Source of the DNA: Tragulus kanchil
Taxonomy: Eukaryota; Chordata; Mammalia; Artiodactyla; Tragulidae
Direction: 5' to 3'
Assembly (NCBI GenBank): GCA_022376925.1
Contig: JAIOJX010000031.1
Location: 142,308,854 to 142,372,853 of the forward strand
Length of the DNA stretch: 64,000 bases
Position numbers and translations under genes: made by a program. How positions within the stretch are numbered: position 1 is the first letter of the stretch; each line of letters starts with the position of its first letter. The notes beneath the pieces are model-generated. The model had not been told where the DNA came from, searched no databases, and saw only the letters and a list, made by a program, of their open reading frames with translations. Positions 23,349 to 35,136 of the stretch are shown here, piece after piece.

Positions 23349-23655
23349 GAAAAGCAGCATCCTCTAGCCGCCTCCTCTGCAGTTATGTGAAGTCAGGTGT
23401 CTGATCTGTCCAGTGGAATACAGATGGAAGTGACATGGACAACTTCAGACTTGATCTTAACTTCCACATTCCCTATTCCCTCATCCATGGAGGACTCTGA
23501 GGCCTGTGGATGTGAGGAAAACAGCCTGAGTGTCCGAATCAATGCATGGAAGGCTGCCCAGCACACTGTCAATTGGAGCTTATATGAATGAGAAATTGGC
23601 TTTCTTTTGATTAAGTTACTGAGACTTTGGAGTCTGTACGGCAGTTACCACTCCT
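23349..23655. other. unique non-coding sequence
   Basis: Short single-copy stretch; the 64-codon frame at 23397-23591 has no recognisable domain. No repeat recognised. Confidence 0.4.
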
Positions 23656-23665
23656 TATCCCAACT

Positions 23666-23888
23666 ACTGGGCTTCCTATGTGGTGCTAGTGGTAAAGAAT
23701 TCACCTGTAATTCAGGAGACACAGGAGACGCAGGTTTGATCCCTGGGTCAGAAAGATCCCCTGGAGGAGGGCATAGCAACCCACTCCAATATTCTTGCCT
23801 GGAAAATTCCATGGACAGAACAGTCTGACAGTCTTTGGGGTGGCGAAGAGTCAGACATGACTGAAGTGACTCAGCATGCATCCATGCA
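23666..23888 (+). mobile_element. Bov-tA SINE with TSD
   Basis: Head gcttcctatgtggtgctagt, then tttgatccctgggtcagaaa and ctggaaaattccatggacag, ending cagacatgactgaagtgact. A perfect 10-base direct repeat, tatcccaact, flanks it at 23656-23665 and 23889-23898. Duplication 8 starts inside the right-hand TSD. Confidence 0.92.
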
Positions 23889-24026
23889 TATCCCAACTCT
23901 TGAAGCACAAACACATGACTCTACTTGAATGCCTTAGCAGGTCTTTCTGGAAGATATAATTCTCCCTCTTTTGCTATTTAGCTGGTGACAAAACCATGGC
24001 TCAAAGAGGTCAAGCCACAACTCTTT

Positions 24027-24317
24027 GTTGTCGTTCAGTCACTAAATTGTATCTGACTATTTGTGGTCGCATGGACTACAGCACATCAGGCTTCCCTGTA
24101 CATGAACAATACAGTACAACAACATTGAAAGTTGCTCAGTTGTGTCTGACCTTTTGCAATTCATGGACAGAAGCACTTCTGTCCATGGAATTCTTCAGGC
24201 AAGAATACTGGAAGGGGTTCCCTTCTCCAGAGCATCTTCTCAACCAAGAGATCAGAGCCAGGTCTCCTGCATTGCAGGCGGATTCTTTACTATCTGTCAG
24301 AGCTACCAGGGAAGCCT
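24027..24317 (-). mobile_element. composite antisense Bov-A SINE
   Basis: Two Bov-A stretches in tandem: a partial monomer (24027-24110, gtcgttcagtcactaaattg ... catcaggcttccctgtacat) followed by a fuller unit (24130-24317, gttgctcagttgtgtctgac ... gaattcttcaggcaagaata, ending agctaccagggaagcctg). The 110 and 118 codon frames here are SINE translations. Confidence 0.85.
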
Positions 24318-24988
24318 GTGCAAAGCTTTGCCTGCTTTGGAAGCTTTATTAATCACAGACCTGTGTAAGGATAACAGCCTTAGAGTTCAACTTTGGAAGG
24401 TGATGAAGTTTGAAAGGCCCTCCCCAACTCCAAAGACCTTAATCTTTATACAATACTTGGACTCTTTCAATTAAGCCCCATCGATAGTACACAAATGTGA
24501 GATTTGATGGGCTCATGGAGGGAAACAGATTTATAAACATTCAAGAAGGAAATGTGCAGAGGCTCTTATGACAATGGAAAAAAGATAGGGCAGGTCAGCC
24601 TTACCCACTGGAGAATCTGCCTGAGTTCAGATGATCTTCAAAGCTCAGGTATATACAGGGAGGGGTGAGGAAGTCTCAGAGTCAGGTCCCTGAGCCCCTG
24701 AGTTGTCAGTGGGACTAGGAGAAGGGTGGGCTGGGAGAGGGTGAGTGTGATAATTATAAAGGCACAGCAGTAAATGAGCATACTTTTAAATATCACCCTG
24801 ATTTACAGGTTCTACCCACTTAATTGCTTCTTTCATAAACTCTGCACATTCCATACATCATGGGAAAACATTAAAGAAAGAATTTTCATGCAAAATATTA
24901 AAGATGAATGGACACCCACCCACCACTTCCTGGTGTGGCCAGGTGTGGGTCTGGATGCAGTAGAGACCTTATGTGGGAGTGACTTCTC
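24318..24988. other. unique non-coding sequence (inside duplication 8)
   Basis: No gene or repeat recognised. It is repeated at 25416-26087. Confidence 0.4.
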
Positions 24989-25124
24989 TCCCAACTCTTG
25001 AAGCACAAACACATGACTCTACTTGAATGCCTTAGCAGGTCTTTCTGGAAGATATAATTCTCCCTCTTTTGCTATTTAGCTGGTGACAAAACCATGGCTC
25101 AAAGAGGTCAAGCCACAACTCTTT

Positions 25125-25415
25125 GTTGTCGTTCAGTCACTAAATTGTATCTGACTATTTGTGGTCGCATGGACTACAGCACATCAGGCTTCCCTGTACA
25201 TGAACAATACAGTACAACAACATTGAAAGTTGCTCAGTTGTGTCTGACCTTTTGCAATTCATGGACAGAAGCACTTCTGTCCATGGAATTCTTCAGGCAA
25301 GAATACTGGAAGGGGTTCCCTTCTCCAGAGCATCTTCTCAACCAAGAGATCAGAGCCAGGTCTCCTGCATTGCAGGCGGATTCTTTACTATCTGTCAGAG
25401 CTACCAGGGAAGCCT
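25125..25415 (-). mobile_element. composite Bov-A SINE, copy B of duplication 8
   Basis: Same element as 24027-24317, displaced by 1098 bases. Confidence 0.85.
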
Positions 25416-26087
25416 GTGCAAAGCTTTGCCTGCTTTGGAAGCTTTATTAATCACAGACCTGTGTAAGGATAACAGCCTTAGAGTTCAACTTTGGAAGGTG
25501 ATGAAGTTTGAAAGGCCCTCCCCAACTCCAAAGACCTTAATCTTTATACAATACTTGGACTCTTTCAATTAAGCCCCATCGATAGTACACAAATGTGAGA
25601 TTTGATGGGCTCATGGAGGGAAACAGATTTATAAACATTCAAGAAGGAAATGTGCAGAGGCTCTTATGACAATGGAAAAAAGATAGGGCAGGTCAGCCTT
25701 ACCCACTGGAGAATCTGCCTGAGTTCAGATGATCTTCAAAGCTCAGGTATATACAGGGAGGGGTGAGGAAGTCTCAGAGTCAGGTCCCTGAGCCCCTGAG
25801 TTGTCAGTGGGACTAGGAGAAGGGTGGGCTGGGAGAGGGTGAGTGTGATAATTATAAAGGCACAGCAGTAAATGAGCATACTTTTAAATATCACCCTGAT
25901 TTACAGGTTCTACCCACTTAATTGCTTCTTTCATAAACTCTGCACATTCCATACATCATGGGAAAACATTAAAGAAAGAATTTTCATGCAAAATATTAAA
26001 GATGAATGGACACCCACCCACCACTTCCTGGTGTGGCCAGGTGTGGGGTCTGGATGCAGTAGAGACCTTATGTGGGAGTGACTTCTC

Positions 26088-26707
26088 TCCCCCACCTCTC
26101 TGAAGCTGGCTAAGCTGTGCCTGGATCTGAAGGAATAAGGAGGGGACAACTGGCCCTCAGTTACAGCCCTAGCTTCTGGCCTTGTTCCCATTTGCCAAGA
26201 TTAATAAAGTCTCCAAAGCAGGCAAAGCTTTGCACAGGACCTTCATGTCAGGCCCAGCCCTGCAATTATGAGAAGGGACCTCACCATAAATTCCCCAAGG
26301 TGATCATAGCTTGGCATAGAGGAAACCTTGTTGGGACGTTCAAAGACTTTAAAGATGCTGCTTAAAGAGGACTTTGGTTTACTTTAAAGAGTTGTAAAAC
26401 TGTCCCTCACATCTTAGGTTTGAGTATCTGGGTATTGTCGACCATAAAGAAAACAAGAAAAGTGGATCTTCTGCTTCAAACCAAAGGATGTTATTAAACT
26501 TCTTTCTGTAATCAATTGATAAAATTTTTCCTGACCATCTCTTAGGCAGTATAGAGAACGAGATACAATTTCTACTTTTAAGGTGCTTTAAACTTGAGAG
26601 GAGAGGTAAAAAATACATTCAGCAATCATTCATGCATTTACTGAAGGCTTTGATGGGCCACACAGTGTGAGGTACAGGTCATATATGCAGATGGATAGAT
26701 GGACAAT
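26088..26707. other. unique non-coding sequence
   Basis: No gene recognised; the small frames on both strands lack support. Confidence 0.4.
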
Positions 26708-27342
26708 GTCTTAGTTCAGGTTTCTATAATAAATAATCATAGACCAGAGGGCTGTGCACAACCTTATTTATTTTTCACATTATAAAGGCTGGAAGTCGGG
26801 CTTCCCTGGTGGTCCAGTGGGTAAGGACACCACCTTGCAGTACAAGGGGTACTGGTTTGATCCCTGGCCTGGGAAGATCCCAAGTGCTGCGGAGTGGCTG
26901 GACCGATGTGTCCAACTACCGAGCTGGAGTTCTGGAGTGCATGCGCCCAGAGCCAGTGCTCTGCAGCGAGAGAGGCCAATGTGATGGGAGGCCCACATAG
27001 CCCAAAAGAACAGGGATGGAAATAAATGAAAGATCAACAGAAGTGGCCAAAAAAAAGGCACTAAAAAAATTTAAAAAGGCTGGAAGTCAGCAAGGTTGGT
27101 GAGAACCTGTTTCTTAGATGCAGACTTGACTCCTCACTGTGTCCTTGTCTGGGAGAAAAGGGACTAGACGACTTTCTGGGGTCGCTTTATGAACCTTCAC
27201 TAATCTTGTTCATGAAAGCCCCACTCTAATGTCCTAATTACCTTTAAAGGCCTGACCTCTTAACATCATCACCTTGCGGGGTGGGGAGGTGAACATTTCA
27301 ACATATGAATTTTGGGGGGACACAAATCATCAGTCCATTGCA
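26708..27342 (-). mobile_element. MaLR-type solo LTR, antisense, split by a SINE
   Basis: Left part 26708-26797 (gtcttagttcaggtttctat ... ttatttatttttcacattat) and right part 27075-27342 (ctcactgtgtccttgtctgg, atttcaacatatgaattttg, ggggacacaaatcatcagtc) follow the reverse complement of a mammalian MaLR/MST-like LTR. No internal retroviral coding sequence is attached. The element was already in place when the CHR-like SINE at 26798 inserted. The subfamily is uncertain. Confidence 0.7.
26798..27074 (+). mobile_element. CHR-like tRNA-Glu SINE (variant family) with TSD, nested
   Basis: gcttccctggtggtccagtg head, ttgcagtacaaggggtactg, catgcgcccagagccagtgc, gggaggcccacatagcccaa and gatcaacagaagtggcc, then an A-rich tail. 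A perfect 14-base TSD, aaaggctggaagtc, lies at 26784-26797 and 27075-27088, so the insertion point in the LTR is exact. Same variant family as 14082. Confidence 0.93.
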
Positions 27343-28000
27343 GAGAGCTCTTGGGACCTATAACTACTGTTGTGCTGGTAAATGTTTAACAACCTGCTCA
27401 TGGGGAGAGAAAAAGATCCCTGGCTTGTAGTATTTGCTAGGGTGCAAACACTCTCAACATGGACACAGCCAAAGTCAAGATACCAAAGAGATGTCATTGA
27501 AAGGAGCATTGGGAAGAGATTGCACAGTAGCCTCTCTTTTGAGCTGAACATCATGAAAGGCTAGATTGCATGGTACATGCTGTCAATGTCTTGTAGCTTG
27601 GAGGAGGAATGGGTCAGAGTAGTCTTTCCTCTAGGAGAGGGTTCTTTGGGCAACAGGGATGGGACCTAGCCATCCAGGATGACCTAGGTTGGCAGATGAA
27701 TAAGAAAGGCATTCGAGGTCAGAGACATCAACAAAAGCAAAGGAGCAAAGATAAGACTGGATAAAGAAAGCAGTAGTCAGAGAACTGGGGAGCCAGAGCA
27801 ACATAAAGCCAGAGAGCAGAGGGATCAGAAATTATGGCTGAAATTCTGTGTGCCACCTTGGGCTTGGAGAAGGAGATCTGGGCACCGAGGAGGCCCACAG
27901 GGGTCTCTTCTATGGATTCAGGCAACCAAAGCCTGTCCTGGTACCACGGATGTTCTCCTTGTGATTCAACTGGCTCCAGGAGAAAGAGATAGCATATCTT
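27343..28000. other. unique non-coding sequence
   Basis: No gene recognised. The 145-codon minus frame (27728-28165) starts in the CHR SINE and has no recognised domain. Confidence 0.4.
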
Positions 28001-28074
28001 ATCATAATTATAATAATAGCAAACACTTATGGAAATCTGTTTCATGTCAGTAATGTAGAAATTTCTTTTGTAAT

Positions 28075-28350
28075 GAGAGAGGTCTCTTGGTGGTCCAAAG
28101 GCAAAGAATCCACTTTGCAATGCAAGGGACACTAGTTTGATCTCTGGTCTGGGAAGATCCCACATGCCACAGAGTAACTAAGTCCAAGTACTGCAACTAC
28201 TGAGCCTATACTCCACATCAAAAGAAGCCACTGCATTGAAAAGCACTCAACTGCCACTAGAGAGGAGCCCCTGCCTCCTGCAACTAGAGAAAGCCTGCAC
28301 AGCAACAAAGACCCATTAGAGCCAATAAATAAGTAAACCTTAAAAACAAC
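28075..28350 (+). mobile_element. older CHR-type SINE
   Basis: tRNA-Glu head (ggtggtccaaaggcaaagaa, agtttgatctctggtctggg) with the ordinary CHR body: gcaactactgagcctatact, caactagagaaagcctgcac, caacaaagacccattagagc, then aataaataag and an (AAC)n tail. It is more diverged than the variant family at 14082, and its body is different. Confidence 0.85.
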
Positions 28351-28394
28351 AACAACAACAACGAAAAGAAACAGAAAACCTAATACAGTGGGTG

Positions 28395-28540
28395 CTATTA
28401 TTAAACACATTTTACAGGTCAGGGATCCCTGGCAGCAAAAGTTTAGGTAATCATCTGGACTCCCTTGTCTAGGATCACACAACTCATAGTGACGAAAATA
28501 TGATATGACTCAAGGCAATTTGGCTCTGAGCCATCCCTCT
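28395..28540 (-). repeat. MIR fragment, antisense
   Basis: Reads tgctattattaaacacattt, then aggatcacacaactcatagt, the reverse order of the MIR 3' part. Wording at 28005-28040 (aatagcaaacacttatgga) may be its other half, separated by the CHR SINE. Confidence 0.55.
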
Positions 28541-28619
28541 CAACCACTTTCTTTTTTCCTTTATTTTCCTTTCTTCTTTTCTTTCTCCTTAAACTTCTAA
28601 AATTTTAAGCATATATTTA

Positions 28620-30220
28620 ACAATGAGCCCTCATACCAATTACCTAGCTTTAGCAATTTCATGATCAGTCTCATTTTGTGCTGATCTTTCTCACTCCCCA
28701 TTACTTTGAAGCAGATTTCAGTCACATATAATTTGATCCATAAATATTTTAGTATGCATCTCTAAAATATAAGGACTCATAAAACACACATAATACTGCT
28801 ATTGAAGTCGGAATTAACAATGATTTTTAATTATATTCAATAGCCAATCGGTAGTCGCATTTCTCCAATTATCTCATAAATACTGCATAAAACTGAATAC
28901 ATTTTTATTTAAATATGGATCTGTGCAACATCCATGTATTGTATTTGATTGCTTTTCATAGCTATTTTATACTTCTTTTTTTAATAATATGATTTATTTT
29001 TAGAAGAAATGATATTTTTTGTTTATGTGTTTCCCACAATTTGGATTTCACTATTTATGTTTCCACGGTGTTTTTGAACATTTGCCCTGCTCCCTGCATT
29101 TCCAGTATGTTGGTAGTTATTTCTACAAGCTTGATCATATTACATTTTTTAGTAGAAATTTATACACAATAAAACCTAAATTAAAGATAAAAATTATCTT
29201 GAGCTTCCTGGTTGCCAAGGCAAAGAGATCAAAAGAAGCTATATGGTGCATGTTACACAATAACAGGAAGGATAGTAAATCACTAAGAAACAAAGTTTTT
29301 CAGAGCTTTCATCTCTAAAAGCAATTTAGAATTCAGAAATTTAAGGGGATATTAAAAAGGAAACTATATTTTTAAAGTATTTTACTAAAATTTCAGGGAC
29401 TCTTGAATTTTGTTTTTAGCCTTCATTCATTTTCTTCACTGTTTACCCCTGCCTGTGGAAACCACCATTCTGTTCTCTGAATCTATGAAGAATCAATTTA
29501 AAAACAAAACAAAACATCACCAAAGTTACTTCTTAGTAAATGTATTCTTCTAATAGGAGGCACCTAATATCTGGTGATTTCTTTCTGGGATCGTAGCAGC
29601 CACTGGTAACTATTACCTTGACCCATTATCTCACTGCTGTTTAGTTGCTAAGTCATGTCCAACTCTTTTTCCACCCCATGGACTACAGCCCACCAGACTC
29701 TTGTGTCCATGGTATTTCCCAGAAAGAATATTGGAGTGGGTTGCCATTTCCTTCTCCAATTATCTCTTTAGGGTGTACAAAATGGTACTGTTCTAATTCT
29801 ATCATTCATTTGTTCCAGAAGCTATAATGCTTCTATAAAGAGAAACTGTCCTTTACTATTAATTACTATTTGATTGCCTTAATGAACAATTCATAGAAAA
29901 ATGCAAGATCAATGCTTAATTATTTTCTTTACTATTTTTCAAAATAATGTGTTCCCTATTAACATTCAAAGATGAACACTGTGACTTGTTTGCCATTTAT
30001 GTGTTTATTCAATTGTTTTTATATCAATATGATCTCATGGATTTAAGCATGTATAATATAGTCAACCTATGGTACTTGTTATGCATTTAATGCTCCAATT
30101 ATCCCATTTGTCGGCCATTGGGAATTTTCCGAGTTCTATGGCTTTGGAGTCCTTTTCACATAATCTCAGTTATCCTTTATATCTTTTTTGCTTTCTGAAA
30201 TAACAAAATAGTCTAGACTT
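28620..30220. mobile_element. old L1 3'-region (L1M-type), ~1.6 kb
   Basis: The order of words matches a long 3'-region of an ancient mammalian L1: aaatattttagtatgcatct (28743), aaaatataaggactcataaa, gtgtttcccacaatttggat (29026), gttggtagttatttctacaa (29109), ggaggcacctaatatctggt (29556), ttctaattctatcattcatt (29793), cttctataaagagaaactgt (29830) and gtcggccattgggaattttc (30110). A Bov-A2 interrupts it at 29633. Part of 29190-29480 does not fit and may be a further insertion. I do not assign orientation. Confidence 0.6.
29633..29758 (-). mobile_element. truncated Bov-A2 SINE, antisense, with TSD
   Basis: gtttagttgctaagtcatgt, catggactacagcccaccag, ggagtgggttgccatttcct, stopping before the tRNA-like head. 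An 8-base direct repeat, attatctc, flanks it (29625-29632, 29759-29766). It inserted into the old L1. Confidence 0.88.
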
Positions 30221-32378
30221 GCACATTTCCCATAAGACATGGAGTCAATCATTTCTTCAGTGGGAATGGTAGTTAGAGACCATACTCTCAGAGCTAAAGA
30301 AGTCCTACACAGCATTCATCAGAAGGCAAACAGTGGTGTGAGAACACAAGTTGTAGACAAGTCAGAAAAGTTTCTATTTGGGCTTAGTTTCTGCTAGTTG
30401 AAGCAAAGAAAGAAGGCCCAATAGGTAAATTTTTGGGTTGCTCAAGCTTTCACAATTTGTCTTTCTCTTATTTTATCCTTAAGCCTTCATGAAAAGCTAG
30501 ACACACTAACAAAGATAAAATAAAATTTCCCTGGGAAGGATTATCATTATTAAAAGTCAAATGTGTGAAATTTTGTTTTGCTATCTCTGGCCCCTAAAAA
30601 GGAAAGAGAAACTAACCAACCCCTTAACTGCATTAGTAGTGACCCTAGAGCTGTATTTGTTAATTTGGGATATGCAGAAAGGACTCTGAAAAAAATATTT
30701 TCAACTTTCCCTAAATGTTATTTTTTTTATTCTCTAAGACAACTCATTCTCTAGAGTTTTGAAGTATTGATCATTCAGTGCATACTGTTGATACTAAAAT
30801 GTCTTCCAAAGATACACCTTGGTACAATTTCTAAAATTCAGTATGCCTACAAATTTTCAAAAGCTCTAAGAGAATTTGTTGCATCATGTTGGTGTTTCTT
30901 AAGCATACAAGCTATTCAAATCTTCCTTACACAGATATATTCCACTTCAGGAAAGGTAAGAGATGATGCTGAGCTTGCCACCAAAGTCCTTGTTTCCTGT
31001 TCTTTCTGGCCAAAAAGCAAACTTACATTTAAAAAAATATCCCAAAAACAAAGATCATGGCATCCAGTTCCACCATTTCATGGCATATAGATGGACAAAC
31101 AATGAAAAACAGTGACAGACTTTATATTCTTGGTATCCCAAATAACTGTGGATGGTGACTGCAGCCATGAAATTAAAAGACATTTGTTCCCTGGAAGAAA
31201 AGGTATGATAAACCTAGACAGCATATTCAAAGCATAAATAGTCTAGACTTGCATCATTTCCCATAATTTTCCGAGTTCTATGGCTTTGGAGTCCTTTTCA
31301 CATAATCTCAGTTATCCTTTATATCTTTTTTGCTTTCTGAAATAACAAAATAGTCTAGACTTGCACATTTCCCATAAGACATGGAGTCAATCATTTCTTC
31401 AGTGGGAATGGTAGTTAGAGACCATACTCTCAGAGCTAAAGAAGTCCTACACAGCATTCATCAGAAGGCAAACAGTGGTGTGAGAACACAAGTTGTAGAC
31501 AAGTCAGAAAAGTTTCTATTTGGGCTTAGTTTCTGCTAGTTGAAGCAAAGAAAGAAGGCCCAATAGGTAAATTTTTGGGTTGCTCAAGCTTTCACAATTT
31601 GTCTTTCTCTTATTTTATCCTTAAGCCTTCATGAAAAGCTAGACACACTAACAAAGATAAAATAAAATTTCCCTGGGAAGGATTATCATTATTAAAAGTC
31701 AAATGTGTGAAATTTTGTTTTGCTATCTCTGGCCCCTAAAAAGGAAAGAGAAACTAACCAACCCCTTAACTGCATTAGTAGTGACCCTAGAGCTGTATTT
31801 GTTAATTTGGGATATGCAGAAAGGACTCTGAAAAAAATATTTTCAACTTTCCCTAAATGTTATTTTTTTTATTCTCTAAGACAACTCATTCTCTAGAGTT
31901 TTGAAGTATTGATCATTCAGTGCATACTGTTGATACTAAAATGTCTTCCAAAGATACACCTTGGTACAATTTCTAAAATTCAGTATGCCTACAAATTTTC
32001 AAAAGCTCTAAGAGAATTTGTTGCATCATGTTGGTGTTTCTTAAGCATACAAGCTATTCAAATCTTCCTTACACAGATATATTCCACTTCAGGAAAGGTA
32101 AGAGATGATGCTGAGCTTGCCACCAAAGTCCTTGTTTCCTGTTCTTTCTGGCCAAAAAGCAAACTTACATTTAAAAAAATATCCCAAAAACAAAGATCAT
32201 GGCATCCAGTTCCACCATTTCATGGCATATAGATGGACAAACAATGAAAAACAGTGACAGACTTTATATTCTTGGTATCCCAAATAACTGTGGATGGTGA
32301 CTGCAGCCATGAAATTAAAAGACATTTGTTCCCTGGAAGAAAAGGTATGATAAACCTAGACAGCATATTCAAAAGCAT
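30120..32378. repeat. direct duplication 9 (1.14 kb x2)
   Basis: Copy A about 30120-31235, copy B about 31264-32378, body offset 1142. The 28-base filler at 31236-31263 (aatagtctagacttgcatca...) is a near copy of sequence found inside the unit itself at about 30208 and 31350, as if a misplaced read edge was stitched in. The 107-codon frame (30767, 31909) is repeated only for this reason. Confidence 0.96.
30221..31235. other. unique non-coding sequence (copy A of duplication 9)
   Basis: AT-rich. The 107-codon frame at 30767-31090 has no recognisable domain or start context. No repeat recognised. Confidence 0.4.
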
Positions 32379-32417
32379 AAACATCACTTTGCCGAAAAAA
32401 GTCCCTATAGTCAAACT

Positions 32418-32860
32418 ATGGTTTTTCCAGTAGTCGTGTATAGATGTAAGAGCTGGACCATAAAGAAGGTTAAACGATGGAAGAATTGATGGCTCTGAAC
32501 TGTAGTGTTAGAGAAGATTCTTGAGGGTCCCTTGGACTGCAAGGAGATCAAACCAGTCAATCCTAAAGGAAATCAACCCTGAATATTCATTGGAAGGAAT
32601 GATATAGAAGCTGATGGTCCAATATTTTGGCCACCTGATGCAAAGAGATGTCTCATTGGAAAAGTGCCTGATGATGGGAAAAATATAAGCCAAAAGGAGA
32701 AGGGGATGACAGAGCATGCGATGGTTGGATGGCATCACTGAGTCGGTGGATATGAATCTGAGCAGGCTTCAGGAGATGAAGGACAGGGAAACCTGGAGTG
32801 CTATAGTTCATGGGGTTGCAAAGAGTCGGACACGACTGAATGACTGAACTGACTGATATT
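32418..32860 (+). mobile_element. BovB (RTE) LINE 3' end
   Basis: BovB is the ruminant RTE-clade LINE. Only its 3' end is present, with no intact reverse transcriptase. Diagnostic wording: tttttccagtagtcgtgtat, gggtcccttggactgcaagg, tattttggccacctgatgca, ggttggatggcatcactgag, and the terminal gcaaagagtcggacacgact gaatgactgaactgactg. The final segment is shared with Bov-A SINEs, which use the same tail for mobilisation. Confidence 0.95.
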
Positions 32861-32869
32861 TCTCAGTGT

Positions 32870-33230
32870 CCCTTTAAAGTCAGGCATAGCCAAATAATAA
32901 AATTCACATTAATGGAACATGGCAGGAGGTGATGTGTCACTTCCAGGCCTGGCCCATAAAATCTTCCTCTGGGGGTTCCTATGCTCTCATCTGCTTCTGG
33001 CTGGCTGAAGGACACTTCTCTCACAACATCCTACCCAATGGGTTGAAAATGAAAGAGGTTCCATCAGCCTGACTCCCTGGAAGTCTGCATGGTGAGAGCT
33101 ACCCTGCTTCACCCAGAATGCCTACCTTGGTCTGCACCAGGGAAAACTACACTTCTACTACATTTGAGCCATTATATATGTAGACTGGGTCTATTTGTTA
33201 CAGAAACTAGCATTATCTAATTATACCAAG
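32870..33230. repeat. probable old LTR-like repeat
   Basis: The wording ggaggtgatgtgtcacttcc, ctgaaggacacttctctcac and gttacagaaactagcattat follows in order a common mammalian LTR-type repeat as I remember it. The class is uncertain. A second copy at 33995-34356 comes from duplication 10. Confidence 0.35.
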
Positions 33231-33542
33231 AGCTTCTATATCAAAAGGAGCAACTCTCGAAAGGCCTGATACTCTGGGTTCATGTGATTCCTGTTCATGC
33301 TGTCCACTGGTTCCTAAAATCTCTAAATTAACTTTGGTATATTTATGTTTTCTATAGATGGACAAACAATGAAAAACAGTGACAGACTTTATATTCTTGG
33401 TATCCCAAATAACTGTGGATGGTGACTGCAGCCATGAAATTAAAAGACATTTGTTCCCTGGAAGAAAAGGTATGATAAACCTAGACAGCATATTCAAAAG
33501 CATAAACATCACTTTGCCGAAAAAAGTCCCTATAGTCAAACT

Positions 33543-33985
33543 ATGGTTTTTCCAGTAGTCGTGTATAGATGTAAGAGCTGGACCATAAAGAAGGTTAAAC
33601 GATGGAAGAATTGATGGCTCTGAACTGTAGTGTTAGAGAAGATTCTTGAGGGTCCCTTGGACTGCAAGGAGATCAAACCAGTCAATCCTAAAGGAAATCA
33701 ACCCTGAATATTCATTGGAAGGAATGATATAGAAGCTGATGGTCCAATATTTTGGCCACCTGATGCAAAGAGATGTCTCATTGGAAAAGTGCCTGATGAT
33801 GGGAAAAATATAAGCCAAAAGGAGAAGGGGATGACAGAGCATGCGATGGTTGGATGGCATCACTGAGTCGGTGGATATGAATCTGAGCAGGCTTCAGGAG
33901 ATGAAGGACAGGGAAACCTGGAGTGCTATAGTTCATGGGGTTGCAAAGAGTCGGACACGACTGAATGACTGAACTGACTGATATT
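33543..33985 (+). mobile_element. BovB 3' end, copy B of duplication 10
   Basis: Same BovB end as 32418-32860, displaced by 1125 bases. Confidence 0.95.
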
Positions 33986-34654
33986 TCTCAGTGTCCCTTT
34001 AAAGTCAGGCATAGCCAAATAATAAAATTCACATTAATGGAACATGGCAGGAGGTGATGTGTCACTTCCAGGCCTGGCCCATAAAATCTTCCTCTGGGGG
34101 TTCCTATGCTCTCATCTGCTTCTGGCTGGCTGAAGGACACTTCTCTCACAACATCCTACCCAATGGGTTGAAAATGAAAGAGGTTCCATCAGCCTGACTC
34201 CCTGGAAGTCTGCATGGTGAGAGCTACCCTGCTTCACCCAGAATGCCTACCTTGGTCTGCACCAGGGAAAACTACACTTCTACTACATTTGAGCCATTAT
34301 ATATGTAGACTGGGTCTATTTGTTACAGAAACTAGCATTATCTAATTATACCAAGAGCTTCTATATCAAAAGGAGCAACTCTCGAAAGGCCTGATACTCT
34401 GGGTTCATGTGATTCCTGTTCATGCTGTCCACTGGTTCCTAAAAATCCTCTTAAATTTCAAGCAATTTAGGTATATTTATGTTTTCTACTTGTAAGATTA
34501 AATTGTTTGAGAAAACAAAGTCATGTTTAAGGAAATATACCTTCCCTAGAGATATGCATAGCCTGTATACAATCGTAGTTCAAAAAATGATCTGTTAATT
34601 AAAAAGTTAACAACAAATATTAACAAACAAAAATCAAAGCCTGGGTGCCTCATT

Positions 34655-34815
34655 CATATGTCAGCTCTAAATTTCACTACTTTCAGACTCAGGAGAAAAA
34701 AATCCTTCTGTCTTGTTCCTGATGTGTAAAATGGTACTAACGTTTTGAGTTAATTCATAGAACATGCTTAGATCAATGCTTGGCACATCAATACATGCGC
34801 AATGAATGCTCACTA
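34655..34815 (+). repeat. MIR 3' fragment
   Basis: tgatgtgtaaaatggtacta, then agatcaatgcttggcacatc and gcgcaatgaatgctcactac follow the 3' half of MIR. It is repeated at 35752-35912. Confidence 0.65.
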
Positions 34816-35136
34816 CCATTTTTGAAACTTGATCAACTATTACTAATTAATTTATCTGATAAGTCTTGTATTGCATACCTCCTGTTGATGACACTGGGAT
34901 TTCAGAGGAATGAGTGTAAGATGGAGCAGAGATCCAGCAGCCACAATTGGAACAAGAATTGGAGGAAGTCTTCAAGTAATATGTTTTCATAAACTTATCA
35001 GATGTAAATTACAGTAGTCTCTGACAAGAGTCTCATTGACTCCCTCATTCCTTCATTCATCAAATCATAGAATACATGTGCTGCATGCAACTCGACCCCA
35101 TGTCTGGGGCTGAGGGAGGAAAAGATAAATACGTTT

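Larger units (their letters stand above)
23891..26087. repeat. direct duplication 8 (1,098 bp x2)
   Basis: Copy A 23891-24988, copy B 24989-26087, a clean join with tctc at the boundary. The one difference I noticed is a G-run (gtgtgggtc against gtgtggggtc). The unit carries a composite antisense Bov-A element. Confidence 0.97.
32228..34489. repeat. direct duplication 10 (1.13 kb x2)
   Basis: Copy A 32228-33353, copy B 33354-34489, body offset 1125. The last 50 bases of copy A are corrupted (cctaaaatctctaaattaac against cctaaaaatcctcttaaatt). Copy A's first ~150 bases are also the end of duplication 9, so that segment exists three times (31090, 32228, 33354). Confidence 0.96.

Noticed and set aside
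30767..31090. 107-codon frame, present twice
   Set aside because: Repeated by duplication 9. AT-rich, no domain, no start or splice context.
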